Assembly: GCA_949361645.1 (NCBI GenBank) | Contig: OX442415.1 | Coordinates: forward strand, 22,177,790 to 22,241,789 | Origin: Spongilla lacustris | Taxonomy: Eukaryota > Porifera > Demospongiae > Spongillida > Spongillidae | DNA length: 64,000 bases | Direction: 5' to 3' | Part shown: positions 11,901 to 23,055 of the stretch, one piece after another | Layout of the letters: each line of letters begins with the position of its first letter | Position numbering within the stretch: the first letter of the stretch is position 1 | Notes under the pieces: model-generated | Seen by the model: the letters and a program-made list of their open reading frames with translations, nothing else | Database searches by the model: none | What the model was told of the DNA's origin: nothing | Made by a program: the position numbers and the translations under genes

Positions 11901-12500
11901 ATTTTACAAACATGCTACAGTGTAATTTACAGTGTTTCACGATCATTCAAAATTGTTTATTAAGTACCTAATTAAGTGATAATTGTTGTTCCTAATTTAA
12001 ACAGCAAATAAATGCAATGCTTTAAATCAGTATAACTAAGGATTAATCTCTTTGATGTAATAAAATACTAATAATCAAATTAAATTATTGTAGTTGGGTA
12101 AGTAATAGTATCAAACCCTTGCAATTCAAAGCCCCCTCCCACCAAATGGAGGAGTGCAATGGACCATGAATCAGGGTTGCCCAATATCACTTCCTGAGTG
12201 TCAGTTTATCATTTTTATTAATTATGTGTGTTTATAGTCATGGTTTATTTATTACCTAGATTAAGGTCAGTTAATTTATTAAATAGCAAAAGAGATTTAA
12301 TTGAACAACACTGATTTCAAGCTATTAATTTAATATGCTTATAATCTGCAGTGTATAAATTAATTGAAAGTTGTTATACATGCACATTATTATATCAACA
12401 TACATGTAGCTAGTTGATTAAAAATTTAATTATGTGGTTCATATCTGCTGTACATTAAGTATTCATAAGTTTTCGTTTTACAAAACCTATTAAGGGATGG
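8950..12500. other. AT-rich intronic or intergenic sequence with dispersed repeats
   Basis: No supported coding sequence. Fragments are shared with other parts of the window; for example, 9795-9845 resembles the arm of the foldback element at 13930-13985. Many TTAATTAA-type and tacatgta motifs occur. If the two exon-like copies at 8.87 and 13.02 kb belong to one gene, this is its intron. Confidence 0.4.
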
Positions 12501-12920
12501 TATTAAAAGCATTGTATTCTTTTTGGTCACCTGGTATTATTTATATGATATTTAAAACCTCCCACTCTATTAGTAATCAGGTTGTTTCACATGCACATGT
12601 GGAAGCTCAAATGGAGGCACTTTAGTATGCAGAGATTTCACACATGGTACAGTCTGAACTATTGTGATAGGTAAATTTATTTATTGCTTCATTTTGATGG
12701 GTGAAGCCAACTTGAGGTTAAGCTTGTACAAATGTTGTATGTGTAAATAGGGTTTGTTTACATGGAATACACTTATGAAGTTATGTTTTGAAATAGGTGC
12801 TGTCCAGAAATTTTAGTTAAGCCACTAATATAGTGGCGTACACCTATTAACTATAATATCTATGGTTCACCTAATATCGTTCCATGCAAGGTGTCAGATA
12901 ATATGAAGGTGTGTGCATCC

Positions 12921-12957
12921 ATGTGTGTGTGTGTGAGAGAGAGTGAAAGTGTGTGTC
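12921..12957. repeat. (TG)n/(AG)n microsatellite
   Basis: A short interrupted run of TG then GA dinucleotides. Confidence 0.8.
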
Positions 12958-13020
12958 ATATATGGTTAGATATTTGGGTGAAGTCTGTGGTTATTCGGTC
13001 ATAAATCTTTTGGCTTTCAG

Positions 13021-13089
13021 ATTGCTCGCACTATGCGTGTCATTGGAGATCCCAGCTACTTCCCTGACAAAGTGAAGAAGGTTGGACAG
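13021..13089 (+). CDS. Candidate 69-base phase-0 exon, product unrecognised
   Basis: Acceptor tttggctttcag directly precedes 13021 and donor GTGAGT follows 13089. Only one frame is open: IARTMRVIGDPSYFPDKVK plus four residues, 23 codons, phase 0 at both ends. The product is not recognised. The close copy at 8871 shows the exon was duplicated. Neighbouring exons could not be found, so this may be an isolated exon fragment carried by a repeat. Confidence 0.45.
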
Positions 13090-13736
13090 GTGAGTTCATC
13101 TACCTACACCAGCACTGAGCATAGCGTGTGTGCCTATTGATGTGCTGCAGTGTTAATGAACTATTTTGATTAAATAAAACTATAGTTTATTGACATGATT
13201 TAATCCTGAAGATTTACATACAACAAACAAAGACTCAGTTCAAATACATATTTAATTGATATATGCATAAATTAGAACATTTCACAAACACATTTCTAAA
13301 TGTTTAGAATACAAGGATACATATTCAGGAAAATTGTTGATAAATTAATCACAAACAGTGTGAATTATACATGTATTATTATCGCTACAAATTTTAACGG
13401 CAAAAGAAGACACACTTGTGAACTTAGATGGTCTATTATTAAATTTGGATTTAAATAATCCTAAATTAAGTTTATGCCGCATCATTTATTATGTGAGAGG
13501 TCACTCATTTATTCTTCAGAATGTACCATGTGTGACATAAAGTGGGAGGTTTTAAGTATCATATAAATAATACCAGGTGACCAAAAAGAACCCCGCAATG
13601 TTTTTCAAATAAAATAATTTCTTAATTAATAGATCAATTTTAAATGAACTTATGAATGTACATATTTCATTACGTTAACTAGACAAACATGAACTGCATA
13701 ATGAATATATTCAATTTAAACTGCAGAATAAAATTC

Positions 13737-13982
13737 ATTCTTTATGAGAAAGTTGGTGGTATATAGGATTTGAAGGCAATATTGGTGTAAAAAGCAGGGA
13801 AACAAGGACCTGAATGATAAGGAAAAAAGAAATAGTCCTATATTTAGCCAGCACACATTGTAGAACATTATATTGTGCATGCTTGTATAGGACTATTTTG
13901 TTTTTCCTTATCATTCAACCCTTGTTTCTTACACCGATATTGCCTTCAAATCCTATATACCACCAACTTGCTCATAGAGAAT
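13737..13982. mobile_element. Foldback (hairpin) MITE-like element
   Basis: The two halves are inverted copies: ttggtggtatataggattt near 13753 pairs with aaatcctatataccaccaa near 13950, and gaatgataaggaaaa pairs with ttttccttatcattc. Arms are about 110 bases around a 20-30 base loop. The arm ends resemble fragments near 9800. No coding capacity. Probably a non-autonomous DNA transposon; the superfamily is undetermined. Confidence 0.75.
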
Positions 13983-14029
13983 GTTTTTTATATACTTGTT
14001 TACCCGTACACCCCTATGGATGACAATAA

Positions 14030-14285
14030 ATGGTGTCCAGGGAGGGGGGGGGGGGATATTGGGAATACATGTATGTCTCAGGGGGGTGGTCATTTAAATG
14101 ATAGTCCCGTGGGGCTAGAAGGTATAACAGAAGCTTGTCCAGGGTTGATTGATCAAAATACAAGCATCCAGGGGGATGGAATAAAATAGAAGCTTGTCTA
14201 GGGGGGCATTTATAAGTCTGTCCCAAGGTGGTGTGGAGATATAATAAATGCATGTCCAGAGGGGTCCAATTCAATTGGAACATCC
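14030..14285. repeat. Degenerate tandem repeat, about 35-45 base unit
   Basis: A unit built on tgtccaggggg followed by an ataaa-like segment recurs about six times (near 14034, 14076, 14136, 14166, 14194, 14251) with variation, including a run of G near 14043. Confidence 0.6.
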
Positions 14286-14622
14286 AGAGACAAACCTTTC
14301 AGCGTTGTTCAGCTCTAGGACAGCTGACAGCATTGCCAGAACAGAGGCATTTTGAAGTGGGCCAAGGGGCTGGGATACAGTACAAAGATTGATTTACAAT
14401 GCACTGGGCTCGTTGGTCCCCATGCAATCCATATATCAATTGAAAAGTCTGGAAGCAAGTAATTCATGTCATATTACTATATATTATATCTGCATGTTAC
14501 TACGCTATATGTTGTGACTTAAAGATGCTACTACGCTATGTATTGTGACTTAAACATTGCAAAATCCGCCGCAGGCTGGGGGAGCTTATAATTACAGCAC
14601 AGTTAGTTTTAAGCAGACATTA

Positions 14623-14645
14623 CCCCCCCCCCCCCCCCCCCCCCC
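14623..14645. repeat. Poly(C) tract
   Basis: An uninterrupted run of about 23 C. Confidence 0.95.
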
Positions 14646-14699
14646 ACTGGTTAACACCACAAACTGAGTATGTTGGTTGCTGCTATGAATGAGATGCCT

Positions 14700-15636
14700 G
14701 TATTTGGGTACACCCTAGCTCCAGTTGATGAATTTATTTAACGTTTTTGTAGGCAATGAAGATGTTCAAGCTGATTCTGATTCTTTTCTACATCATCAGA
14801 GGTATTTGTATGGAGCAACAGGCATACATGTAAACATGCCAGGGGTGGATTTACAGTGTACATGTATAATTGTTATCAACCTTAAGCTTGAATCCTATAG
14901 ACTGTCCCACAGATGTAGGCCTTTTGCGATTTTGGCCAAAAGCCTTCAAAGTTAGGTTTTTTTTGTATATGTAGCAAGCAAAGTCATCATGTAATGCACT
15001 CCAGGATATGACTAAAGGATGATCGCAGCATGTCATCAATGTAACATGATGAAATGGCATTCTTGGAACCTATGTTGTGACTACATTAATAGTACCAGTT
15101 AGTACCTGTATTGGGTACATGTCATCAACCTTTTTACCTACAGAAAATATTCAAATTACTTGATTTGTTTCTTATAAGCTGAACTTTAATGTGATGTCTA
15201 GTTTGATTATGGAATCCTTACTAGTAATCATTGTTGACTGCTACAATTGAACTGCTATTCAACAGTAACACAGTCATCTTGATTAAATACTGTTGATGAT
15301 AATTCAAACTGTCTTCAATAATGGTTGCCTGTGGGTGATTGGTAGCTTTGGTTCATGTTCACCATCATAAGTGTAATTACTGTACATGTATATTTTATTC
15401 GCTTTTTGTAGTTTTGAATGCATGCAATCTTAAAGCTTCGCCACTTCATATGGATTTTACACATGTAAATATTCCCAATGGACTTATACGTATATTTAGA
15501 ACACGCCAACATCACTAAATTTTCTTTGCTGCTGGGCATGTTAGAATGCTTTGCAGTTTTATTTCTTTATACCTACATGTATATGTAATTTGGTAGTGTA
15601 GTTTTTGTTTTAATATTATGTACATGTATGTTTTAG
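14700..15636. other. No gene recognised
   Basis: Short frames only. The 3' side leads to the acceptor of the Ig-like exon at 15637. Confidence 0.4.
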
Positions 15637-16011
15637 CTGATGCCCAGACCTTCTCCTGCGACGCCTCACTCTCCACACCTCTCTGTCCTGGGAGTATTGC
15701 AAAATGTACCTGTGTGGTCACCTCGACCACATCATTGACTAAATGGAGTTTTACTGGTCCAAATAATGCTACGTACTGCATTAATAATAATTTTATATTG
15801 ATCCAACTTGGTGGAAGCAATTGTGGTGCATACAGTGGTGTCTGTGGCCCCTCATTTCAAGCAGCTAACCAGCCACCAGCCATCCCTAGCAGTCCTTGTC
15901 AGACCTCCACCCTCAACATCACTGCAGGTTCTGGTATTAATGGAGCACTGGCTAGTTGTTCTGATTTTGGGTCCAACTCAATGATTGGAAGTGTGATGAT
16001 CTCCATATTGG
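15637..16011 (+). CDS. Ig-like ectodomain exon of a membrane receptor
   Basis: Acceptor tgttttag before 15637 and donor gtaagt after 16011. The length of 375 bases gives a symmetric 1-1 exon of about 124 residues, fully open. It is cysteine-rich with N-glycosylation sites (CTCVVTSTTSLTKWSF, GPNNATYC), giving the Cys-x-Cys...Trp core of an Ig-like or related extracellular module. The next exon in phase is the fibronectin III exon at 17226. No signal peptide is visible here, so earlier exons are missing or unrecognised. It probably belongs to a receptor whose kinase may be the copy A pseudogene at 28.5-31.3 kb (inference from phase and strand). Confidence 0.7.
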
Positions 16012-16249
16012 GTAAGTTAATTTTGTGACTGCCATCCACAAGTTCACGCTCGCACACGAGTTGCTCGCGAGTCGCTAGCGAGTTACATGTATTTTTGAGT
16101 GCATTAGTGCGCGTACATTGCGAGTCAGTGCCACTTGCTCACTGACTCGACAAAACAAATTTACTGCATTGCTGGAATTTAATTACAAGCTTAGTTGGGC
16201 GTGGTCAGTAGGTGTATAACTAGTTGGGCGTATCCCAACCTTCACGTTT

Positions 16250-16420
16250 TGGCATACGAAGATTTATCCATTTGATTAGGGGCAGATACAGGAATTTTTT
16301 AAGGGGGAGGGCACAGTTAATAAAAATGATAAGAAAGTGGGCGTGGGTCCCAAAAAGGGGGTGGGTGCAGGAGAGGGATATGCCCCCTCCGGCGCAAAGC
16401 CGGAAGCTTTAAGTATTAAA
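16250..16420. repeat. Dispersed G-rich repeat fragment
   Basis: A stretch around ggggcagatacaggaatttt, then G-rich sequence and a small hairpin (tccggcgcaaagccgga). Related GGATCC/GAATCC-type edges next to poly(C) or poly(G) occur near 35710, 39690 and 42970, suggesting one interspersed repeat family. Confidence 0.4.
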
Positions 16421-17225
16421 GCATCAAAACTATGCTAGTTTTAGTGCTTTTATGTATGTGTACAATTAAAAATTGCACTACAAGAAAAGTATTTGCACCA
16501 TTTGGTTAGATGAGCAAATAGTTTCGTGCCTAAAATTGTTGCTGCCATGTGCGCCGGATTGACCTATCGCACATTGTGTATCATAGACATAATGCTTCAT
16601 TTGAGCAAAATAGGGATATGAAATATTCATTTTGAGTCACTTTCCTTGTGATATTATAGTGATGAAAACTGAGAGGCGCCGAGGTTGCTTTACAAAGCAA
16701 AAATTGTAAGAAAATCATATGAAAATCAACGATTGTTTGCAGGCTGCATGTAATCAGCCTGTATCAGTATGTATAGGTGTCAGATCACTTGTAAAATTAA
16801 GTCTCGATTTGCGGTCTTCTTATTTTTATTTTTATTTTGCTGTACTTGTGTTCCTCGTCCACATGCAATATGGCGATAAATATGCACACTGCAGTGAATA
16901 TGCATCAGACACAATATATTCCGTTCTATGGGTACTACAGGCAGAGATAATCTCTGCTACTGGTAACAACTGTTCGATGTTATTGCAGGACCTAGTAGTA
17001 CGCTACATGTAGCAGATCGACATCAATGTAAAGTATTGGCATTTTTACTGAGCTCTAGCATAATCAACCAACCACAAACCACACACGGTTAGGTATGAAT
17101 AGCGATATGCACTTTTCAATACAAACGCTGTGATTGAACGCTACTTGTGGCCGATCAGATCGCTCCATTATTACATGGCATTATGACATCAAGGTCATAA
17201 CCGTGCATACATGTATCTTTTTCAG
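16421..17225. other. Intron between the Ig-like and FN3 exons
   Basis: No conserved frame. Contains only low-similarity short frames and scattered tacatgta motifs. Confidence 0.5.
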
Positions 17226-17495
17226 TACCTCCTGGACCTCCAAATGTTACGGCACAAACCATTGGTCCAGACATGGTACAAGTGGTGGTGAGCCCCTCTC
17301 CTAATGGTGGTCTTCCTACAAGCTACAATGTCACCATCAATAACAGCAGCTACACCAGTGGTCCTGTGGTCATGGCCAATGGATCTGCAATGGTCACCTT
17401 CACTGGACTGAGGAGTGACTCCACTTACAACATCTCAGTGGTGGCCATCAACTGTGCTGGGAATAACAGTACATGTACACAGAGTTACATCTCAT
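17226..17495 (+). CDS. Fibronectin type III exon
   Basis: Acceptor ctttttcag before 17226; the donor gtatgt follows 17495; a 270-base symmetric 1-1 exon. It opens with VPPGPPNVTAQTIGPDMVQV and ends TGLRSDSTYNISVVAINCAG. These are standard FN3 landmarks: the P..P..V start, the L..ST.Y.I.V.A.N end. The central Trp is replaced by V in DMVQVVVSP. Many N-glycosylation sites (NVT, NNSS, NGS, NIS, NNST). It follows in phase from the Ig-like exon. Confidence 0.8.
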
Positions 17496-17770
17496 GTATG
17501 TACACAGGTTGTGTACAGATGTTTGTAGGTTTGGTACATACAATGTACATGTTAAGGCGTTTCTTCACTAGCAACCGCAATCCGATTGGGGTGCGTTCCC
17601 ACTAGGTAATTATTATTCATCGACCAAACCGAATTGATGCAGTTAAGTGCGTACCCATGCTTTTTAATTTACATTGGAGTTTGAAAATGATGTGTATCAT
17701 GCACTGATAACATATACATGTACAGTTACTCATATCCCAGTGGATAAGATAGGAGTGATAAGAATACAGT

Positions 17771-18963
17771 GGTGTTCATCGAAAGAGGGGGAAAATGCAA
17801 TAATGCACATTTTTGATAATATCTCATGAATGGTAAATAATTTATCATGCAAATTACATATTTAAATTTAGCATCTACTTGTGAACAGGGTACATTCACT
17901 TCAATTCAATTATAACTTGTAAACAAAACAATGCACCATACTAAACAACTGCTGGTCAGGTTGGATGTTCAAGGCTATAACTCCTCTATTCTTTGCAGTT
18001 AAGCTACAAAAAATTTTTTGTATCTACCCAATACAGGTGAGTACCTATAGTGTTGTGTTGAGCTCTTAAGTCTCACTCACTGTGGAGATCGGTAGGAAAG
18101 CATCACTTTTCAGAGAGAGGCGTGGTCTTCGTATATGAATTAGGACAAATTAGTTTGACTTAAGGATTAAAATCAACTTTTTCTGTATGAGAGGTCTCGG
18201 GGTATCCATATAATTTTTTATAATTTTTGGGTAGCTTGCTATTGGCATTAAACAATCTATGAAATGTTAAAAAGCTTAACATTGAAAGCAATTTTTCACC
18301 CATTTTTAGGATTTCTCTGTATATCTTAGTAAACATGTTGCAGATAATCATGATATTTGCGTTTGTACTTATTTTATGAAGTATTCTACATGTAGAAATG
18401 CTTTTAAAAGTTTATCTACAGTACTTACAAACGCTACTACATGTTTACTATGATATACGGAGAAATCCTAAAAACTGGTGAAAAATGGCTTTCAATGTTA
18501 AGCTTTTTTGATGGATTGTTTAATGCCGATAGTAAGCTACCAAAATTTATAAAAATATATGGATACCCCAGAGACCTCTCATTTAGAAAAAGTCGATTTT
18601 AATCCTTAAGTCAAACTAATTTGTCCAAATTCATACGAAGACCATGCCTTCCTCTGAAAAGTGATACTTTCCTGCTGATCTCCACAGCAAGTGAGACTTA
18701 AGAGTTCAACACAACACTATACAATGTAGGTACTCACCTGTATTGGGTACATACAAAAAAAAATTGGTAGCTTAACTGCAAAGTATAGAGGAGTTATAGC
18801 CTTGAACATCCAACCTGACCAGCAGTTGTTTACTATGGTGCATTATATTGACTGTTTCACAAGTAGCTGCTGAATAGTAATTTGCATGATAAATTACTTA
18901 CCATTCATGAGATATTATCAAAAATGTGTATTATTGCATTTTTCCCCTCTTTCGGTGAACACC
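17771..18963. mobile_element. 1.2-kb near-palindrome (long inverted-repeat element)
   Basis: The left arm (about 17771-18338) and right arm (about 18440-18963) are inverted copies along their whole length, with scattered substitutions and small gaps. For example, ggtcaggttggatgttcaag near 17954 pairs with cttgaacatccaacctgacc near 18802. The ends begin ggtgttc and close gaacacc. The centre is about 100 bases. No coding capacity. It sits in the intron between the FN3 exon and the linker exon. It looks like a foldback transposon or a head-to-head duplication. Confidence 0.85.
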
Positions 18964-19829
18964 TTAAATATTGAAGTGCTCACTGCATGTTGCTTACAAT
19001 AAAGAGAAAAGGCCAGCTGACATATTTTGCTATGGGTACAATATTTTGTGATACCTGTACATTGATCATCTCTCATAACCACTAAGGAGTGTTTTCAGGA
19101 TGTGCCCCTCCAATGATTGTATGCATCATAAGAACAGGTACTTTAGCTAACTTTCACTCTTGAATGATGTTCCATTTTGCTGCCATCGTCTGAGTCATTT
19201 ACTGTAACATATCTTCTATAGAACTGGTACTAGTACCCTCTGTCACATTCTCATTGTTGTATGCGATACGGCATGCACCTTTGAAACAATACAGAAACCA
19301 GCACTGGCCATTTGGGGTATATAGCCCTCTTCAAACAAGGATGATTTTCATCCATATTGAAGTACATGTAGCTCCTTTATTTTGAGTGTGCTTCTGGGAG
19401 AACCTGCCGCAACAGCAGTCTGGCTCTCATGCAGCAGGATGTTTTTGGGGCATATGCATGCTTGCTTGAGCTCTACTGCATGATATCGCTGAACATTACT
19501 ATGGTTGTGCTTTATACCTCCAGCTCCGACGCGTTAGTTGACTTGAAGATGCTTCCATTGTTGGCCCTTGCCCTACATGTAGCTGTTAAATAACTAGCAC
19601 TGAGTGTATTCAGTATGGTTTTAAAAATATAATCACATAGTAATATGTTATGATACAAATAGTAGCGAACAACGAGGCGATAGTGATGGAGGGCAATAGC
19701 ATCAAGCATATATTGTATATACTGATAGTCTTGTATCCAGGCCCTTGTGATCCAGCTCATACAAATGAAGAACATTGCATATTCCCATGCAGAAAACATA
19801 AGCTCTCTTTTTTCTAAATGTGCATGCAG
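18964..19829. other. Intron, no exon recognised
   Basis: Short frames only, on both strands. Confidence 0.4.
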
Positions 19830-19922
19830 GGCCAGTGTCTAGCCCATCACCTCAATCTACCTCAAGTGCACAACTCACCTTCTCTACTCCTTCATCAGCA
19901 ACTCCAGCAAATGCTGCAGCAG
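19830..19922 (+). CDS. Ser/Thr/Pro-rich linker exon
   Basis: Acceptor gtgcatgcag before 19830; a GC-type donor (gcaagt) follows 19922. This is a 93-base symmetric 1-1 exon. It encodes a stalk-like stretch including PVSSPSPQSTSSAQLTFSTP and ending in an Ala-rich segment. Such mucin-like linkers typically lie between extracellular modules and the membrane helix. Its end phase fits the membrane exon at 29160. Confidence 0.5.
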
Positions 19923-20384
19923 GCAAGTGTCCCCATTAGTGTACTGTGTGTACTTATATCATGTACAATGTTGTATATGTACATGTACTTAGTGGTTTCA
20001 CATTGGGGCCATTGGTTTCTAAATTACCCCTGATATGCAAATGTGCATGTACACGTGTGTTTTCTTACATGTGTGTAGGCTATTTGCCATGACGTTCATG
20101 TGTGTAGGCTACATGTACGTACCTTCTGGCAGAGGACTGCTCCCAACCTGTAGGAGGAAGCATCAGCTATTCCTGTTGTTGGTGCCTCCGGGTTATAGGG
20201 TGCCAACTTGCTGAATATAGCTCTCTTTAATAGTGGCCTATTAATGAAATTTGTGCCCTTCCTTGTACTTGCCTGGACATTGTTGGCTACGATCTTGATG
20301 GACACTGCGTCAAATGTGAGTGGTATGTCTGACCAGAGGGCTCAGTTAAGAGTTGCAGATTGCTGCGCAGGGTTCTATAGCTTA

Positions 20385-20690
20385 TATAAGACCTATGAGC
20401 TCCCCGATGGTAAATTGACGAACATTGGGCCGGGAAAGAGAGGTCATTTTCGAAACTTCATATGTGGGTTTTCATGCATGTATGGGACTCCACAACAGTG
20501 CATACTATTCTATCATGAGGTGTAATGTGGACATCAGGAAGGACCTGTATATGCCTACATTGTCCTGTCCAGAGGCAGTGCCATGTTTCCTGGATTTGCT
20601 GAGAGGATGCAGAAGGAGATGGTTGCAATGGCCCCACCTGCTGCAACAGTCGAGATCCTCCTGAACGTAACAGCACTACTTGGGTCCCTG
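20385..20690 (+). pseudogene. Actin pseudogene fragment
   Basis: Successive pieces in shifting frames match the conserved subdomain-3/4 part of actin: [14 protein letters not shown], then [30 protein letters not shown], then [19 protein letters not shown]. At least two frameshifts occur between them. Roughly residues 238-330 of actin are represented. No introns are seen, which fits a processed or transposon-carried copy. It runs directly into the death-domain-like relic downstream. Confidence 0.85.
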
Positions 20691-20699
20691 CTGAACAAT

Positions 20700-20848
20700 A
20701 TTAACTTTGCGAACATGTGCATCTCCAAACAGGATTATGCTGTGCCCGGTTTGGTCCTTCTATTGTCTAGGTTGCTACATAACTGTACCAATCCAATATG
20801 GTTGCAAGCTTTGAAAACTATACGACCAAAGGTGCATGGGCAGTCATA
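20700..20848 (+). pseudogene. Death-domain relic
   Basis: The end reads LLHNCTNPIWLQALKTIRPK, matching the last helices of the death domain at 2440-2540 (WLRKCTNPTW...VQALKTIGLN), and the DNA is also similar (ccaatcca..atgg, then caagctttgaaaactata). A short deletion removes residues between the Trp and the ALKTI motif. The frame ends at TAA about 20847. Confidence 0.6.
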
Positions 20849-20849
20849 A

Positions 20850-23040
20850 TATAAAGTTTACAGGGCTCAGATATGCTCTACCATATTTTGCTAAAACCGT
20901 TGGGTTCCTGAGATAAATAAAGTAGTAAATACAAGCATAATTAAATACATGTACCATTCCTGATTGTATGTTACTAATATTTTGAATTAGATTTATTATA
21001 TCGATATACCTCTTCACCCTATGATTTCTTGAACCCTGTATATGTATATGTTATAGTGACTAATTTATCATATATTGCCTACAATAAAATGATTAAATGT
21101 TTAAATAATTAATAAATTGTCAAGCAGAATTAAAATAATATAAAATGGTTGAGCTATTAATTTAGCTTGCCCCCTGACACTAAATCAAATAGTGATGACA
21201 ATTGCAAGACATATCATTAATAATTATTCCAACTGCGATTAAAAATAAAATCTGCGGTTTCATGTGCAAATGTCAATTGTTAATTATATAAAATGTGTAC
21301 AATTTTAATTTATTATTGCAATGTTGGATCAGTTCGAAGTGTACAGTGTTGTTGGAAGTTCGTGTACATGTTAAAAGTGCAACACAAAAGTTCGGTATGA
21401 ATGGTTATTTTCAAAATATTTTCACAGGATGTGTACTGATTACAGATTTAATCTTTGGCTCTCTTTAACAAAACAAACACTGACCTGTTGTTAATTTGTA
21501 CCTTTAACCATGAACTCATGAGGATTTTTTTAACTTTGGAGTTGTGATTGTTTTGTGATACTAGAACAATATGTTGGTGAATTATCTATCTTTGTGTTTA
21601 ACATTTGTAAGGATTATTGCACACTTAGCAATAATGGTGAGCATCGTCAGTTGCTGATGTGTCAGTATTGTGATTTGCTCATAGAGTACTATAAAAAAAC
21701 CCTCACACTTGGAAACATGGAAGTGGCATAAGGATAAATGATATTCATTGGTGAATCAGGATGATTACTGACTTTGCACCCACAATTAATCTATACATGT
21801 AGCTGCAATGATTTGATTCGCGAAGTGAAGCACAATGATGCATATTTCTGACATGGCTACAGTAAACTGAACAGGTAGACATGATTATGCCCAAGGTATA
21901 TTTAACAGAAAGAAGCCCTTCATAGCCTGCAGTTATATGCTCCAAGAAACAGTGGTCCGATGAAGCAAAGTTTGAACAAAAGAACAAACATTTTCATCAC
22001 TACCAACTTCTATGATGTACATGTATCTCTTTCAAATTGTCTGTTCCTTTGTTGGTGAAGGCATTTTGGACACAAAGTTATACAGCTCCTATTAATCTAT
22101 TTTGACGTGTCACTAATAGGTTGCCTATAGATATTAGGCTGTTCACAACTTCGATCATCACTGATATCTCCACCATTATCATTGGCTAGCTTTTTTAAAA
22201 GAATTGTAAATTGGTGATGGTTGTTATTGCATGTCCATTTTATAGTTTCATAACAAAAATAATGTAGCAGGGTCTGACCTAAAGATATGTGTACCACTCT
22301 GACTGCAGCACATGTAAATTCTAATGAGATCACTTATTGATATGCATTATTATTATAAATCAGAGTCAGATGTCACCCTTGCCTGATAGCTATAGAAAAG
22401 AAAGGGTGCTGTACATTGCATGTTTCTGACAATTAACATAAGATCCATGTCATTAGCATTATCTGTGTATTTGATTTTCAAACCTACACTGTATATGCAA
22501 TTAGAAATATTTTTTAGACAGTTCAATGTATATCTATCTACTTAAATAATTGATTTCTTCAATGAACATTTAGCAATGAACAGGCTTTCAAGTGAAATAA
22601 AAATGAAATACTAGCTCATCCTCCATTTTGAGAGTGGACAATTATGGTCCTTGATCTAAATGGCGCTCTAAAATAGATGAATAGGTAATAATTGTACATG
22701 GAAAAGCGATCCAGGCAAAGTGTCGTATGTGCAAAATATACTACTAACAATATACTAGGAGGCTGCTAAAAACCAGAAAACACCCATGCACATGTGCACA
22801 TGATATAGATAGAATTCAATCATGTTGCACCCATTGCACAATGTGTTGAAATATGTGCATGATTCATTACGATATAAGACATTTAGAACTGTTTCAAGTA
22901 CATGTATGAGATATTTATATGTAAGGACGGCATACATGTATAACCATCATACACGTTTAAGTATTAAGACAAAACGGCAGTACACATCAATCATGTAGAC
23001 TTGCATAAATTTCATTAGATTTATTGTTCTCTGGCTGTAA
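20850..23040. other. Intergenic, AT-rich, no gene recognised
   Basis: Only short frames without motifs. It lies downstream of the receptor gene on the minus strand and would hold its 3' UTR. Confidence 0.45.
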
Positions 23041-23055
23041 TTTATAAGCTCAATG

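Larger units (their letters stand above)
12517..13590. repeat. Inverted repeat, 50-base arms about 1 kb apart
   Basis: Arm 12517-12566 is the reverse complement of 13541-13590 with one mismatch. Weaker matching continues beyond both arms, so these are probably two diverged inverted copies of a larger repeat. The 13021-13089 exon-like segment lies between them. Confidence 0.75.

Noticed and set aside
14014..14283. Minus-strand open frame through the 14.0-14.3 kb repeats.
   Set aside because: It follows the tandem repeat and has no domain or splice context.
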